The translations under genes and the position numbers were made by a program. Positions 44,682-57,551 of a stretch of 64,000 nt of DNA are shown here, piece after piece. Origin of the DNA: Madurella fahalii (lineage: Eukaryota; Ascomycota; Sordariomycetes; Sordariales); the NCBI GenBank assembly GCA_029876055.1, contig CM056874.1, positions 8,742,001-8,806,000 on the forward strand, given 5' to 3'. The notes under the pieces are model-generated. The model saw only the letters and a list, made by a program, of their open reading frames with translations. It did not search any database and had not been told where the DNA came from. Each line of letters starts with the position of its first letter. The stretch's first letter is position 1.

Positions 44682-46074
44682 CTATATCTGCCTAATCTCC
44701 TTGCCCGCCATCTCAGGCCTCTCGACCTCCCATTCGTCTCTCAGTACGGCAAACATGAGGTCGCATACCAACAGACTCTGACCCAGGCCCCACACCAAGG
44801 TGATGGCATAGAAGAAGTTTGCGTTGCCGCTACCCGCATAAATCCACAGATAATAGAACGCCGGCCCCAGGAAGGTGGCATACATGATCACGGCGGCAAT
44901 CACAAACGAGTAGCGCATCAGCGGGAACACGTGGCGGTACAGCGGCACCATGGCCAGGAACAGCGACGTGTCGCTGATGCTCGGGTACGGCTTGAAGATG
45001 CCAAAGATGCCCAGCAGCAGCGTCAGCACCACGAGTGGTTGGCGGCGGATACGCACGCTCAGTCCGCCCACGTAGCATGACAGGTGAAGCCAGAAGACCG
45101 CCAGGAAGAAGGAGCGGAACGAGTCGAACATCTCGATGAAGAAGTACCACCAGAGACCGACGTTGGGCGTCAAATCTGAGAGCGTCAGCTGCACGCCGTA
45201 GGTCGACGGCAGAAACTCCCACGAGCCAGTGATGAGATAGGACATCTGGAAGAGTACTGCGAGAACGCCGGCAACGATGGATACGTTGATCGCGGCGAAT
45301 TTGAAGCCGGACTTGACGGCACGCTCAGGGCGCTGCCGGTCATAGCAGAGCAGGAGGAGCGGTGGGAGCAGGAGCAGCGGGTACATGGATAGATAGCTCG
45401 CGAACGACAGGGCTACCATTGCGCCGAAAGGTGCGCCGGACACGGCTTTGGCGATGGCGTGGAGGATGGCGCAGGTTGTGAAGACGCTAGTTGACCGTCC
45501 AATGCATGTCGCGACTGTGAACGGGTTGAAGAGGAACCTGGGGATGGTCAGCATGCGCACGGCGGGGCAGAGTTGCGTCAGGGGTATGTTGTCCACATAC
45601 ACGGCAGCAATAACAAAACCGCTCCAACGCTTCTCCCGACGCGGGGAGGTAAAGAGAGCAGAGGATCCCGCCTCGCCCGAGTCGGCAATTCGCCATAACG
45701 CGCCGGCGCTCAGCAGATCCACGGCAATGTACAAGAGGTATGTAAAGATCGGAAGGCTCGTGGAGCTCGGAAGTAGCGAGAAGAGCGGGAGGAAGAGGGG
45801 CGCCTGGTGGTAGACGCCCCCATCGTAGGGCGAGACATTGTGGTTATACAAAAAGAGGCCTTCCTGCACTGCGCGACAGTTAGCGCTGTAACAAATCAAC
45901 AGCTTGCGACGCGGGCTTACAGCGCTTGAAGCTCGTGACGGGGGTTGAGATCTCGACGCGGCCTGTCAGCAAGTCGGGGAGACCGGGAAGCAGGGTGAAG
46001 ATGGCAAGTCGAAGGACGGCGGCGCCAATATACAGGCCCGCCGTCCTCGCCACGGTTACCTTGCCGCCATCCAT
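44682..46074 (-). CDS. GAB1: GPI transamidase subunit PIG-U (Gab1/Cdc91)
   Basis: Two exons, 46074-45921 and 45868-44682, join T|TG in frame (GTAAGC to CGCAG, GCTAAC branch) to give 446 residues. The protein is a polytopic membrane protein with about ten hydrophobic segments. The family hallmark near the second luminal region is clear: SFKRLQEGLFLYNHNVSPYD followed by GGVYHQAPLFLPLF. FKPYPSISDTSLFLAMVPLY, farther on, also fits the family. PIG-U is part of the ER GPI-transamidase complex (with Gpi8, Gaa1, Gpi16 and Gpi17) that transfers GPI anchors to proteins, and probably helps recognise the lipid. It is transcribed divergently from NOP7 with 298 bp between start codons. Confidence 0.94.
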
Positions 46075-46372
46075 TTCCCAATGCGCCACGGCCAGAGCAT
46101 GGGAAAGTGGTGGTGCGAGAAGAAGCTGAAGATGCAAGTTTAGGTAACCAAGCGCAGTTCGTGCCAGCGAATGGAGTTCTTGGCAGGGACTCGCAGTGGG
46201 CCTGGATCTCACAATCTTATCGGAAGCGGTGGCAGACGGCACAAAATGTTATTTGGATAAAAAAAAAATCCAAAAAGTTCGGCGAAGCGACAGCGCCCCG
46301 CCAGTCGAACTCTGCACAGAGGATCGAGCTCCAGCAATCTGCCGCCGGCCATCACACTCCAATTGAAGCACA
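46075..46372. promoter_or_regulatory. divergent promoter region of PIG-U and NOP7
   Basis: Both start codons face away from this 298-bp gap, so it must contain both promoters or one shared one. No TATA box is obvious. A short A run lies at 46260-46268 on the NOP7 side. Confidence 0.5.
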
Positions 46373-48373
46373 ATGGCCAAGATCAAAAAGAAGGGCAAGG
46401 CCGGCCAGGCCAAGAATTACATCACGCGCACCCAGGCGGTCAAGAAGCTGCAGATCAGCCTGCCCGACTTCCGCAAGCTCTGCATCTGGAAGGGCATCTA
46501 TCCGCGCGAGCCCCGGAACCGCAAGAAGGTGTCCAAGTCGGCCACCGCCTCGACCACCTTCTACTACACCAAGGACATCCAGTACCTTCTGCACGAGCCG
46601 CTGCTGGCAAAATTCCGCGACCAAAAGGTTCTCGAGAAGAAGATCTCGCGCGCCCTCGGCCGCGGCGATGTCTCGGACGCCGCCCGTCTCGAGCGCAATG
46701 CTGCCCGCCCCGACAAGACGGGCAAGCCGCGCTACACGCTCAACCACGTTATCCGCGAGCGCTACCCGACCTTCATCGACGCCCTCCGCGACCTGGACGA
46801 CTGCCTGTCGATGCTCTTTCTCTTCGCTAATCTCCCGTCGACTACGGCCGTGCCCGCCAAGATGATCGCACGCTGCGAGCGCCTCTGTCTCGAATTCCAG
46901 CACTACCTCATCGTCTCGCACAGCCTGCGCAAGTCGTTCCTGTCCATCAAGGGCATCTACTACCAGGCCAACATCCAGGGCGAGGACATCCTCTGGCTGG
47001 TGCCCTACAAGTTCAACCAGAGGATTGTCGGGGATGTTGACTTCCGCATTATGGGAACCTTTGTCGAGTTCTACATGACGTTGCTCGGCTTTGTCAACTA
47101 CCGGTTGTACACGTCCGTCGGACTCAAGTATCCCCCCAAGTTCGACACGGCCAAGGACGACCAAGGTGCCGAGCTCGCCGCCTTTGCCCTCGAAGGCATG
47201 AATCTGGCTACGAACGGCGGGACTAAAGCCATCACGAATGGCGAGACCGAGCACGGACCGGACCCCAAAGTCCAGGCTGAGGTCGACAAGCTGGTACGAC
47301 AGCTAAAGGACGAGTCGAACGGCGAGAAGGTCGCCGAGGAGAGCCCCGCCGAAGATGCGGAGGGAGAGGACAAGCCTAGCGATGCCATTGACAAGTTTGA
47401 GCCGGCCGCGCCCGGCGGTGACGTTCTGCCGCAGCCGTCGTACAGCAGCAACGACCCATCTCAATTATTCTCCAAATTTACTTTCTTCCTATCACGTGAG
47501 ACACCACGCCAGCCGCTTGAGTTCATCCTCCGCGCGTTTGGCTGCAAGAGGATAGGTTGGGACTCGGTTCTTGGCGAGGGCGCCTTCACGACGGATGAGT
47601 CAGACCCCTCCATCACGCACCAGATCGTCGACAGGCCAGTCATTCAGGCCGTGATGAATGAAAGCGGCGACGGCGAGGACAACCAGACGGCGCAGAAGCT
47701 CGGGCCGAATCACCGGTACCCCGGGAGAGTGTATGTGCAACCACAATGGGTGTGGGACAGTGTCAACGACGAGGAATTGAAGAGCCCAGAGCTCTATGCG
47801 CCAGGGACGTCGCTCCCTCCTCACCTCAGCCCCTTCGTCAAGCCCACACAAGGACAGTACGATCCTACAGTCCCTCTGGAGGAGCAACAAACAGAAGCCG
47901 AGGCCATCGATGCTGAACTCGAGGATGCCAACGAGGAGGAGCAGAGCGGCGACGACTCCGAGGTTGGGAACGACATGGATGTCGCTTCCGAGGGAGAAGA
48001 TGAGGAGGAAGAGGAAGAGGATGGCGAGTTTGGCGGATTCGATGAGGAAGAGGAGGAAGGCTCTGAGGAAGAGGAAGAAGAAGCGGTACTGCAGCGGCAG
48101 CGCGAGCTTGAGGCTGAGATCTCTGGCAAGTCGGTCAAGAGCAAGCAGGTAGACGCCAAGACCAAGGCGAAGCTAGAGGCGAAGAAGGCACTGGAGCGGA
48201 AGAAGCGCGAGGAGGCCGAGGACTTGGAACGGGCCAAGGGCATGCTCAGCAAGAAGAAGCGCAAGCTGTTTGAGCAGATGCAGTACACCAACAACAAGAA
48301 GAGCGCCGAGGACATGAAGCTGCGGGCGAAGCGGAGGAAGTTGGAAAAGGAGTTGGCGGCGAAAAAGGCGTAG
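46373..48373 (+). CDS. NOP7: pescadillo homologue Nop7
   Basis: An intronless gene of 666 residues. The N-terminal pescadillo domain is well kept: MAKIKKKGKAGQAKNYITRT, LPDFRKLCIWKGIYPREPRN and FYYTKDIQYLLHEPLL. The BRCT domain spans roughly 360-480, with YPGRVYVQPQWVWDSVN near its end. An acidic stretch (about 505-575) is followed by a Lys/Glu-rich coiled coil to the C-terminus. Nop7 with Erb1 and Ytm1 forms the PeBoW complex, needed for 27S pre-rRNA processing and 60S subunit assembly in the nucleolus. All parts expected for the family are present at normal length. Confidence 0.97.
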   Translation: MAKIKKKGKAGQAKNYITRTQAVKKLQISLPDFRKLCIWKGIYPREPRNRKKVSKSATASTTFYYTKDIQYLLHEPLLAKFRDQKVLEKKISRALGRGDVSDAARLERNAARPDKTGKPRYTLNHVIRERYPTFIDALRDLDDCLSMLFLFANLPSTTAVPAKMIARCERLCLEFQHYLIVSHSLRKSFLSIKGIYYQANIQGEDILWLVPYKFNQRIVGDVDFRIMGTFVEFYMTLLGFVNYRLYTSVGLKYPPKFDTAKDDQGAELAAFALEGMNLATNGGTKAITNGETEHGPDPKVQAEVDKLVRQLKDESNGEKVAEESPAEDAEGEDKPSDAIDKFEPAAPGGDVLPQPSYSSNDPSQLFSKFTFFLSRETPRQPLEFILRAFGCKRIGWDSVLGEGAFTTDESDPSITHQIVDRPVIQAVMNESGDGEDNQTAQKLGPNHRYPGRVYVQPQWVWDSVNDEELKSPELYAPGTSLPPHLSPFVKPTQGQYDPTVPLEEQQTEAEAIDAELEDANEEEQSGDDSEVGNDMDVASEGEDEEEEEEDGEFGGFDEEEEEGSEEEEEEAVLQRQRELEAEISGKSVKSKQVDAKTKAKLEAKKALERKKREEAEDLERAKGMLSKKKRKLFEQMQYTNNKKSAEDMKLRAKRRKLEKELAAKKA

Positions 48374-48783
48374 TGTGTATTTGCTGGATTTGAGCAATGA
48401 GATACCATTGGGCAATGCCGTTGCCGTCCGGACGTGAAGTGATCTATCAGGGGTCTAGGACCGAAGCACTGCAAGGGTCCTCCTCCAACTTGAGAATCTC
48501 GGTTTTTTTTGCGAGGGAAGGGACGAGGGTTAGGGTTGGCGTTGCTTCAAAGGTGAACTTAAGCCGAACTTGAACCTGCATTTCAACCTCGACAACAAAA
48601 ACGGTCTTAAATTTTTCAAAATCATGGCGACTGGTGTTGTCAGGCGATCCCGACGATCTCTTCCCTGGAGCAGACTCTGTTAGCTTATTCATCTCTCTTC
48701 AATGAAATACACGTTTCGGATCAAAGTTTTGATCAACACGCCACAACGAGATAGCCTCGTGAAACCTCCCGTTAACTCTCAGG
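48374..48783. other. spacer and leader
   Basis: A 410-bp gap between NOP7 and the Rrn9-domain gene, both on the plus strand. No gene is seen. Confidence 0.5.
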
Positions 48784-51125
<2,342 letters not shown>

Positions 51126-51195
51126 AGCGGGCCGCTAATCAGACTGAATTATGTTCCTCCCATCTGCCCTACCTAGTCAACAGCAGTAATCGTAG

Positions 51196-52014
51196 CTACA
51201 ACTCCTTCTCCCTCTTCTCCTTCTCAGTAAACTGCCGCTCCACCTCATCCGCAAACTCCCCAATCGTCTGGAACATCCACTCAAACCCCAGCTTCCCCTC
51301 CTGCTTCAGCGCCTCGTAATCCCCCCCGACGCCGTAATTTTCCTTCTTATCCCCGCCTCTAGCAATCCAGACGCTCCTGAGCTGCAGCTGCTTGGCAGGC
51401 ACATGGTCCGCCGTCAAGCTCCTCGCAACATGGAGCAGCTCTCCCTTCTCCTTGTCCGCCCCGAGCTCCGTCTTGGCCTTCTCAAACAGGTACGCAAAGT
51501 TGCGCAGGTCGGGCTTGTAGCTGCCGATCTGCTGCGCCGTGTACACGGCGTCGAACCGGGCGCCGGCGAGCGGGCCGGCCACCGCCCGCGCGATGTTGGC
51601 GTCGTTGACGTTGCTCAGGATCGCCAGCTTGTAGTACCGCCCCAGCCTCTTCAGCCCCTCGACCGTGTCGGCGAACGCCGGCCACCGCCCGGGCCCCGCC
51701 CCGATCCCCGCCACCGTCTCCTCCCCCAGCGCCGACGCCGCCGGCACCCCCGCCTCGGCGGCCAGCAGGCGGAACGACTCGATCAGGTTGGCGTCGTAGG
51801 CGAGCGTCGGCTGGACCGCCCAGAGGTGCGCCGAGTGCGCGTAGAAGCGCTGGACGGGGAGCAGGGGGTTGGCCGGGTCCCGCCAGGGGTGGCTGGCCGG
51901 CAGGAGGGAGAGGAGCGGGGAGAGGTCGGCCAGGAGGCCGGGCTCCCAGTTTATGAGGGTGCCGTAGCAGTCGAAGGAGAGGGCTTTGAAGGAGGTTAAG
52001 TCCGGGTGGGGCAT
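51196..52014 (-). CDS. type-II haloacid dehalogenase-like hydrolase
   Basis: A single exon of 272 residues. The ATG at 52014 is used; upstream in-frame codons lack an ATG. HAD motifs are present: motif I FDCYGTL with nucleophile Asp15, motif II LSNVND with Ser134, motif III Lys167 in YKPD, and motif IV Asp203 in LTADHVPAKQLQL. The pattern (YGTL plus the HVPAK block) is that of L-2-haloacid dehalogenase-like proteins. In fungi such proteins are often annotated as dehalogenases, but their substrates are mostly untested. It is probably cytosolic. It converges on the Rrn9-domain gene with a 70-bp gap. Confidence 0.92.
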   Translation of the reverse strand: MPHPDLTSFKALSFDCYGTLINWEPGLLADLSPLLSLLPASHPWRDPANPLLPVQRFYAHSAHLWAVQPTLAYDANLIESFRLLAAEAGVPAASALGEETVAGIGAGPGRWPAFADTVEGLKRLGRYYKLAILSNVNDANIARAVAGPLAGARFDAVYTAQQIGSYKPDLRNFAYLFEKAKTELGADKEKGELLHVARSLTADHVPAKQLQLRSVWIARGGDKKENYGVGGDYEALKQEGKLGFEWMFQTIGEFADEVERQFTEKEKREKEL

Positions 52015-53349
52015 TGTGATTAATGGTGGGGGTTTGCTGTGAGGGGAAGATGTTAGGGGAAGAGTGAGATGAGGCAAGGGAGCGAGTTGGTGTGTGTTGG
52101 GAAGTAATCGATTCCTTGGAGATGCACGGCGTTTTAATAGATGTCGGATCCGTCTCTAGTGCTAACCCTCCCCTCCCTCGCCGGCAAGCTGATTTCAGTT
52201 CGCCGGATCCGTGGCCGACACTAGCCTCCCCGCACCCGGCCGCTTGGCCGAACGACTCACTCCCCGGTTGGCTCGGTGGTCGATCGGGCAGTGGCAGGGA
52301 ACGCAATAGAACCTTTCTAGCAATACAACACCCGCCATCCGCACCGGATGCGGTATGCCCTACCATGCACATCATCCGAAGGGCGCGGTGTGTAGCAACC
52401 AATGGCGTCATCTCCGCCGGTCATCCGCGTCGCACAGCAGGACGATCATCGGACCCAGACCGCACGTGTGGATACCCGCCCGGTGCACCCCCAAACACCG
52501 TTCCCCCGTCCGAATCCTAGACCACAGTAAATGGCAAGGTGGCCGGGCGGCCCATGGCGCCAACGTTGAGGTGTAAAGCTCTTCATCCTCTTTCTCTCAG
52601 AACTCCGTGGTCTCCAAAAGGGGCGTGAACTAGAATCACACCCTTGTCAACAGGTATAAAATCCCACACCTCGGGCTGGCGTCGCGTGGGGGCCGAGAGG
52701 CACCGGGAGACCCGGAGCCGCCCGTCGAAGCAACTGTCTTAGGAGGATCGACTACCTTTGTCTAACCGATGTTCACGTGGAATGTTTCCCACTTCGGTCC
52801 TTCAAGTTCTCACTGAAATAATTTGCTACTACCACTAAGATCTGCACTAGAGGCCTCAACGCCCTAGGCATCGTCACTGACCTCCACGGCTGCCTACTCC
52901 TCGGGGCATCGCTTCGAACTTGAGGGCGGGGTATGGGTGGGACGCTTGAGCGCTATCCATCTTCAGTGCTAATACATTCGGCAGGGAGTTGTTGCATAGT
53001 CCTTAGCGGATTCCGACTTTCATGGTCACCGTCCTGCTGTCAAGATGTCCCAACGCCTTTTGTGGCCCGATTTCTCTGCAAGTCAGATTTTTTGTGGATC
53101 GAGGGTTGGTCCTATCATGATTGATACACCCACGAAGAGCCAGAATTGTCGTCCCATAGTCCCCAAATTGAATTGAAACCTTAACCATCACAGGGGTATC
53201 GGTGCTCAGTAAACCTACAACCTAGACAAAATGCCTGCCTCGTGCGCAATTAAGACGAACCATGAGCCATCCCATCCCCCCACCTTCTCCATTACACCCA
53301 ACTCCGCTAACAAATGAACCTCCGACCCTTGTAATGACCGAAAAACTGA
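52015..53349. other. intergenic region
   Basis: A 1.3-kb region upstream of the dehalogenase-like gene. GGTATAAAATCCC at 52653-52665 looks like a plus-strand TATA box, but no coding sequence follows on that strand. Nothing else is supported. Confidence 0.5.
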
Positions 53350-56300
53350 TTAGTGCAACCGTGGGCTTTTCCTCCTAGTTGAACTCCTCAGCGAAGGCGG
53401 TGGTACGTTCTCCGGCCCCTCAGCTACGGCTGAGATAGGCTTCTTGAATAGCCTTGAAGACCGCGTCCTCGTATTGCTATTGGACTTCAGCATCGGCGCT
53501 GTAGTGCTGGTTTCACTCGCCGGAGGCGCCAAAGAAGACATGATGCTGGCCGATGGATCGAATATTGTCGGGCTGGCCGTCGTGAGGTTGGGGTTGACCT
53601 CCCTGAGACTCATGCTCAGCGGATTCTTGCTGCCGTCCTCGGATTGGTGGCTTGACGAGCTAGTTGGCCGTGATGGCGACTTGGCGACGGGCGTTAGGCT
53701 AATGTCGGGCAAGACCATGCGGCTTGGAGTGGGTTTGGTCGGCGTTGGGGATGAGCGCATGGCGGCGATGAGCGCCTCGTGTGCTTCGGTGCGGGGCAGT
53801 TCGGTTGGATACTCGTACTTGACCTTCTCGGGAGTGGTGCCTGTCGGTTCGTACTCGCGCAATTCGGTGCCCCGGATGTCTTCTCTGAGCTCGGCCAGCG
53901 GCTGGCAGATGTTCTCGTCCAGCGGTTCGAGGGCTTCCTGGAATTTCTTGGCGTCGGCGCTCATCTCTTCGCCGAGAGCCTGGACCCTGTCGAACGACTC
54001 CTTGAAGTGGCCCGAGATATTGCTAAATGACTGTTCCACGGTGCTGTTTAGGTTCTGCACAGATTCGCCATGCTGAGCGTGGTGATCGGCGTTGTGTGAC
54101 TTGGCGCGCGAGACGAAGTCGTCGAGGTCCTGCATCTGGACATCGAGGTCCTCGATTTGCTCCTCCACCACGCGCACAGTCTCCGCGTGTACAGACTTGG
54201 TGGCTGTCTGGATCGAGGTGCTGTGTTTGTTGGCAGCCTAATATCGTTAGCAGTGGCACATGGCGGACAGCGACACAAAACTCACCGTCCAGTCGTCCTT
54301 CAGCCTGGTTTTCAGCGCATCCCTCGTGCTGGCAACGTCCTCGAGCACCTTGGTGTCCTTTTCGCCCCACGCGTTCATGCCCTCTGCATACTCAGCAACG
54401 CTACCCTCAAATGTCTTGTTCGCCTCGAGTATCGTCTCCTGGATGACCGCTGCTTTGTCGGCGAGGCGTGATTCTTGGAGTTCGGCCTGTGAGTTGACGA
54501 GCCTCGTTATCTGTGCAAGAAGGGCCTGGCGCTCTGCTGCGGCCTGCTCCCGCTCCTCGTCCAATACCGCCTGTATTCTGGTAGAGACGGATTGATTGGA
54601 CTCCACGATGGTCTGGCTGGCCTCCTCTAGCTCCTGCCTGAGCCTATCAGATTCTGCCTTTTGGGCGCGAATGTGTCGAAGCAGCTCTTCAAACACGGCC
54701 TTGAAGTCCTTTCCTAGCGAGCTGTACGACGCGTGCAGCTGGTTGTGGAAGGTGCCCAACTCACTGAGCACATCGCCCGCAATCCGCTCGGCTGCCGCAG
54801 CGATGGCCTGGAGACTTTCGCCGACACGCTGCTTCATGTTGTCCCTAACAACTTTGATCTCTTCTAGCACGCGGTCCATCTCCTCCTTGGACCGCTCCTT
54901 TTGCTCCAGCAGCTGCGTCCTTGACTCGGCGAAGTGGGCCAGGTTTTGGTCCAGAAACGTCTGTGTCGACGACAACTTGTCGAGCTCTTCCCTCACGAAT
55001 GTCTGCATGCGTTCCGAGATGCTCGAGATGTGCTCTTCCTGATCCTGGCGGAACTCCTCGATGCGTCCCTCAACAAGCTCGGTGATGCTAGCGACCTGCG
55101 CCTGCGACATGCTCCAAGTACTCCGGTTGAGGTTGTGGAGGTCAGACTTGCGCTGGTTTTTAGCGTGTAGAGAATCAACATCGCCGACGGTCCTCGCAAG
55201 CGTGCTAATCAGGTCGCCGCCTATGGTAGCGAGCTGTTCCTCTGTCGCCTGGTGGGCTTTCCGGATGTGCGTTTCCTCGTCGAGAGCTTTTCTCGTGGCT
55301 GCTAGTGCGATATCCGTCTGTTCAAGCACGTCCTTGGTCTCGCCGAGCTGGGCCAGTAGCCCCTCATGCTCTTTCTTCAGCCCCATAAAGTTCGACGTCA
55401 CCGACAGGAATTCATGCACCTTGTTGCGAAGGTTGGTCTCGAGTGTCTCGATCTTTGCCGCTTGTTCCTCCGTCAGGATGCGGCGCGACTCATTCTGCAC
55501 CGTGAGCTCCTCATATACATCGTTGGATAGGTAGACTCCGTTGCGCTGTCGCGTGGCGATCAGTTCAACTCTGAGGCGCTCGATCTCGAGTGTGAAGTCC
55601 CGCAGCAGCGTCTTCTTGTTAGTCAAGGCATTGAGCTGCGGCTTGTTGCGGATGTTTTTGGCGCGGAAGGCGTAATCCAGGGTAGACATGGTCTCTTCCA
55701 GGTTGCTCCTGGCCGGGGATATCGTAGCAATTATACACGTCTTTGTCCGGCCGCCAAGCGAGTCTTGGAGAAGGCGGGTAAGCTTCGACTCTCGGTACGG
55801 AATGTGGGCGCTGCGATCAACCAGGGCGTTGATGACGCGCCCAAGTGTAAGGAGGCTCTTGTTGATCAGCCCGGCCTCGGCCGCGCGTTTGTTTTCGGCC
55901 CCGGACCGCTGGATATTTTCGCTGCCAGCAAGATCAACGAGGTTTAGTTTGCCTAGCATGAGAAAGTCGTCCCCGTTCTCCGTCTTTTGTTTGCTGTAGA
56001 CTGTGATGGTAAAGACGGTGTGACTCCTACTGCTCAGGTCATTGCACTTGGTAGCGGCGACCTGACGCTTCACGCTGCCTTCCTGAAGCCACCTAAGCCC
56101 GTCGGCGGCGTTCATGATATACCTCTCCTCCATGCCCTGCACGACGGTCGTGGAATGGCCTTTTCGTGAAGTGTCGTCAAAGATTTTGAGCTTCGCGTTC
56201 TCGTCGGATGCTAGTAGATCTCGCAACTCCTCGTTGTACAGCTCAATAAAGGAGCAGCGGACTGCATGGTCCTTCTCCTCGATTTCGAGCTTCCGGAACA

Positions 56301-56960
56301 GCGCCTGTAGCACTCTCGGGATGATTCCGGCGTTATCGGAGAGCATGCCCATCGTTTCGGTCAAGTCTCCCGACATGGTGTACGTCTTGCCGGTGCCGGT
56401 CTGTCCGTAGGCAAAGATGGTGCAGTTGTAGCCGGCCAGCACCTGCCAACATTAGCGGACGGTCTCGGAGACGACCTAGCGCAGCTTACCTCGTCGAGCA
56501 CCGGCTTCACCACGTCCTCGAAGATCATATTTTGGTCCGCAGCCTGCGAGAAGACGCGATCGAAGCTGTACGACTTGTTGCTGACAGCGTTTGGCCCCAT
56601 AGAGATCTCAACCGTCTTGCCCTTGGTTCCGTCAGTCCCCACCACCACGGCGCTGTTCTCCTTGACCTCCCGCTCATTGCGACCGCGACATCGTACGACG
56701 ACGTTGATGTTGGTAGCCTCGCCCTCGTCGGGGTCAAAGTCGCGTTCCTTTCGCTTCGCTCCTGCTGTGGCTGCGGTTGCCACCGACATGAGTGAGTCTG
56801 CTGGGGATGCTGCTCGGGCTAGCCGTGATGCTACCGACGCGTGGCGTGTGGCTCCGAGTCTCGATGCAGTGCCCGTCGTTCGTGTGCCAGGACGGATACT
56901 AGAGCGCCCTCCGGCACCGGCCCTTGGAGGCGGCGCCATGGACGTGTGTCTGCGCTCCAT
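53350..56960 (-). CDS. bimC: kinesin-5 mitotic motor (BimC/Cut7/Eg5)
   Basis: Three exons, 56960-56490, 56442-54286 and 54237-53350, with introns of 47 and 48 nt in phase 0, give 1171 residues. A second ATG lies 21 bases in and could also serve. The motor domain covers about 85-440: P-loop GQTGTGKT (170-177), switch I NDLSSRSH (291-298) and switch II DLAGSE (327-332). The neck-linker region and a long coiled coil (about 450-990) follow. The C-terminal BimC box is present, REYEPTGTTPEKVKYEYP, with the CDK1-site Thr near residue 1011. Kinesin-5 forms bipolar tetramers that slide antiparallel spindle microtubules apart. The disordered tail ends in a basic cluster. It faces away from the PHAF1 gene. 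Confidence 0.97.
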
Positions 56961-57551
56961 CAGGAGCAGCGTCGCGTCTTTCGTGCCGAGTGTGGAGCTA
57001 GATGACGGGAATCAATCGATGATGGTAAAATAATCCAAAGCGAGAAACCCTCAAGATTCCTGATTCCAGTCCCGGTCGGCAATGACAGGGAGTGGCGTGG
57101 CGCGTGGTTCGGTGTCGCCGCAAAAATGGCAAAAAGTGGGGATGTGCCGGGGTGCGGCAGGCGCCATGTTGGGGTCTGGGTAAACAGTACCTGTGCTGCC
57201 GAGAACGCAATTGCCGTAGCAACCGTCTGCCCCACTCTCCGGGGTCCAGTTGGGGGTGAGCACTGAGCAGCCGACAGGCCCACTTGCCCCTCCATCTTGG
57301 CGGTCAGCCTTGCCTGCCGGATGACGTCTCGGCGCCCGCTGAGCGGTATCACGAGGGTCCAGTCAGAGGCCCTTGATGCCGGCCTTCCCCTTCGTACCGT
57401 TGTTGGACTCGTTGTTGGAACATTCGATACTGGCTGAACTGCGCTATAACCTTATCAACAGTCTTTTCTTCTCTCTTTTTAAGCTATTGTCCACAACAGA
57501 GACTGGTCCTGAAATCCGCAAGCGTGGCCAGACAACCGAGCGGCACCCGCG
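56961..57551. promoter_or_regulatory. divergent promoter region of kinesin-5 and PHAF1 genes
   Basis: A 591-bp gap between two start codons that point away from each other. It is GC-rich with no TATA box seen. A T-rich, C/T-rich tract at 57460-57490 probably lies near the PHAF1-side transcription start. Confidence 0.45.

Noticed and set aside
53444..54076. Plus-strand open frame opposite the kinesin-5 tail
   Set aside because: It is antisense to the BimC box and coiled-coil exon, and has no motif of its own.
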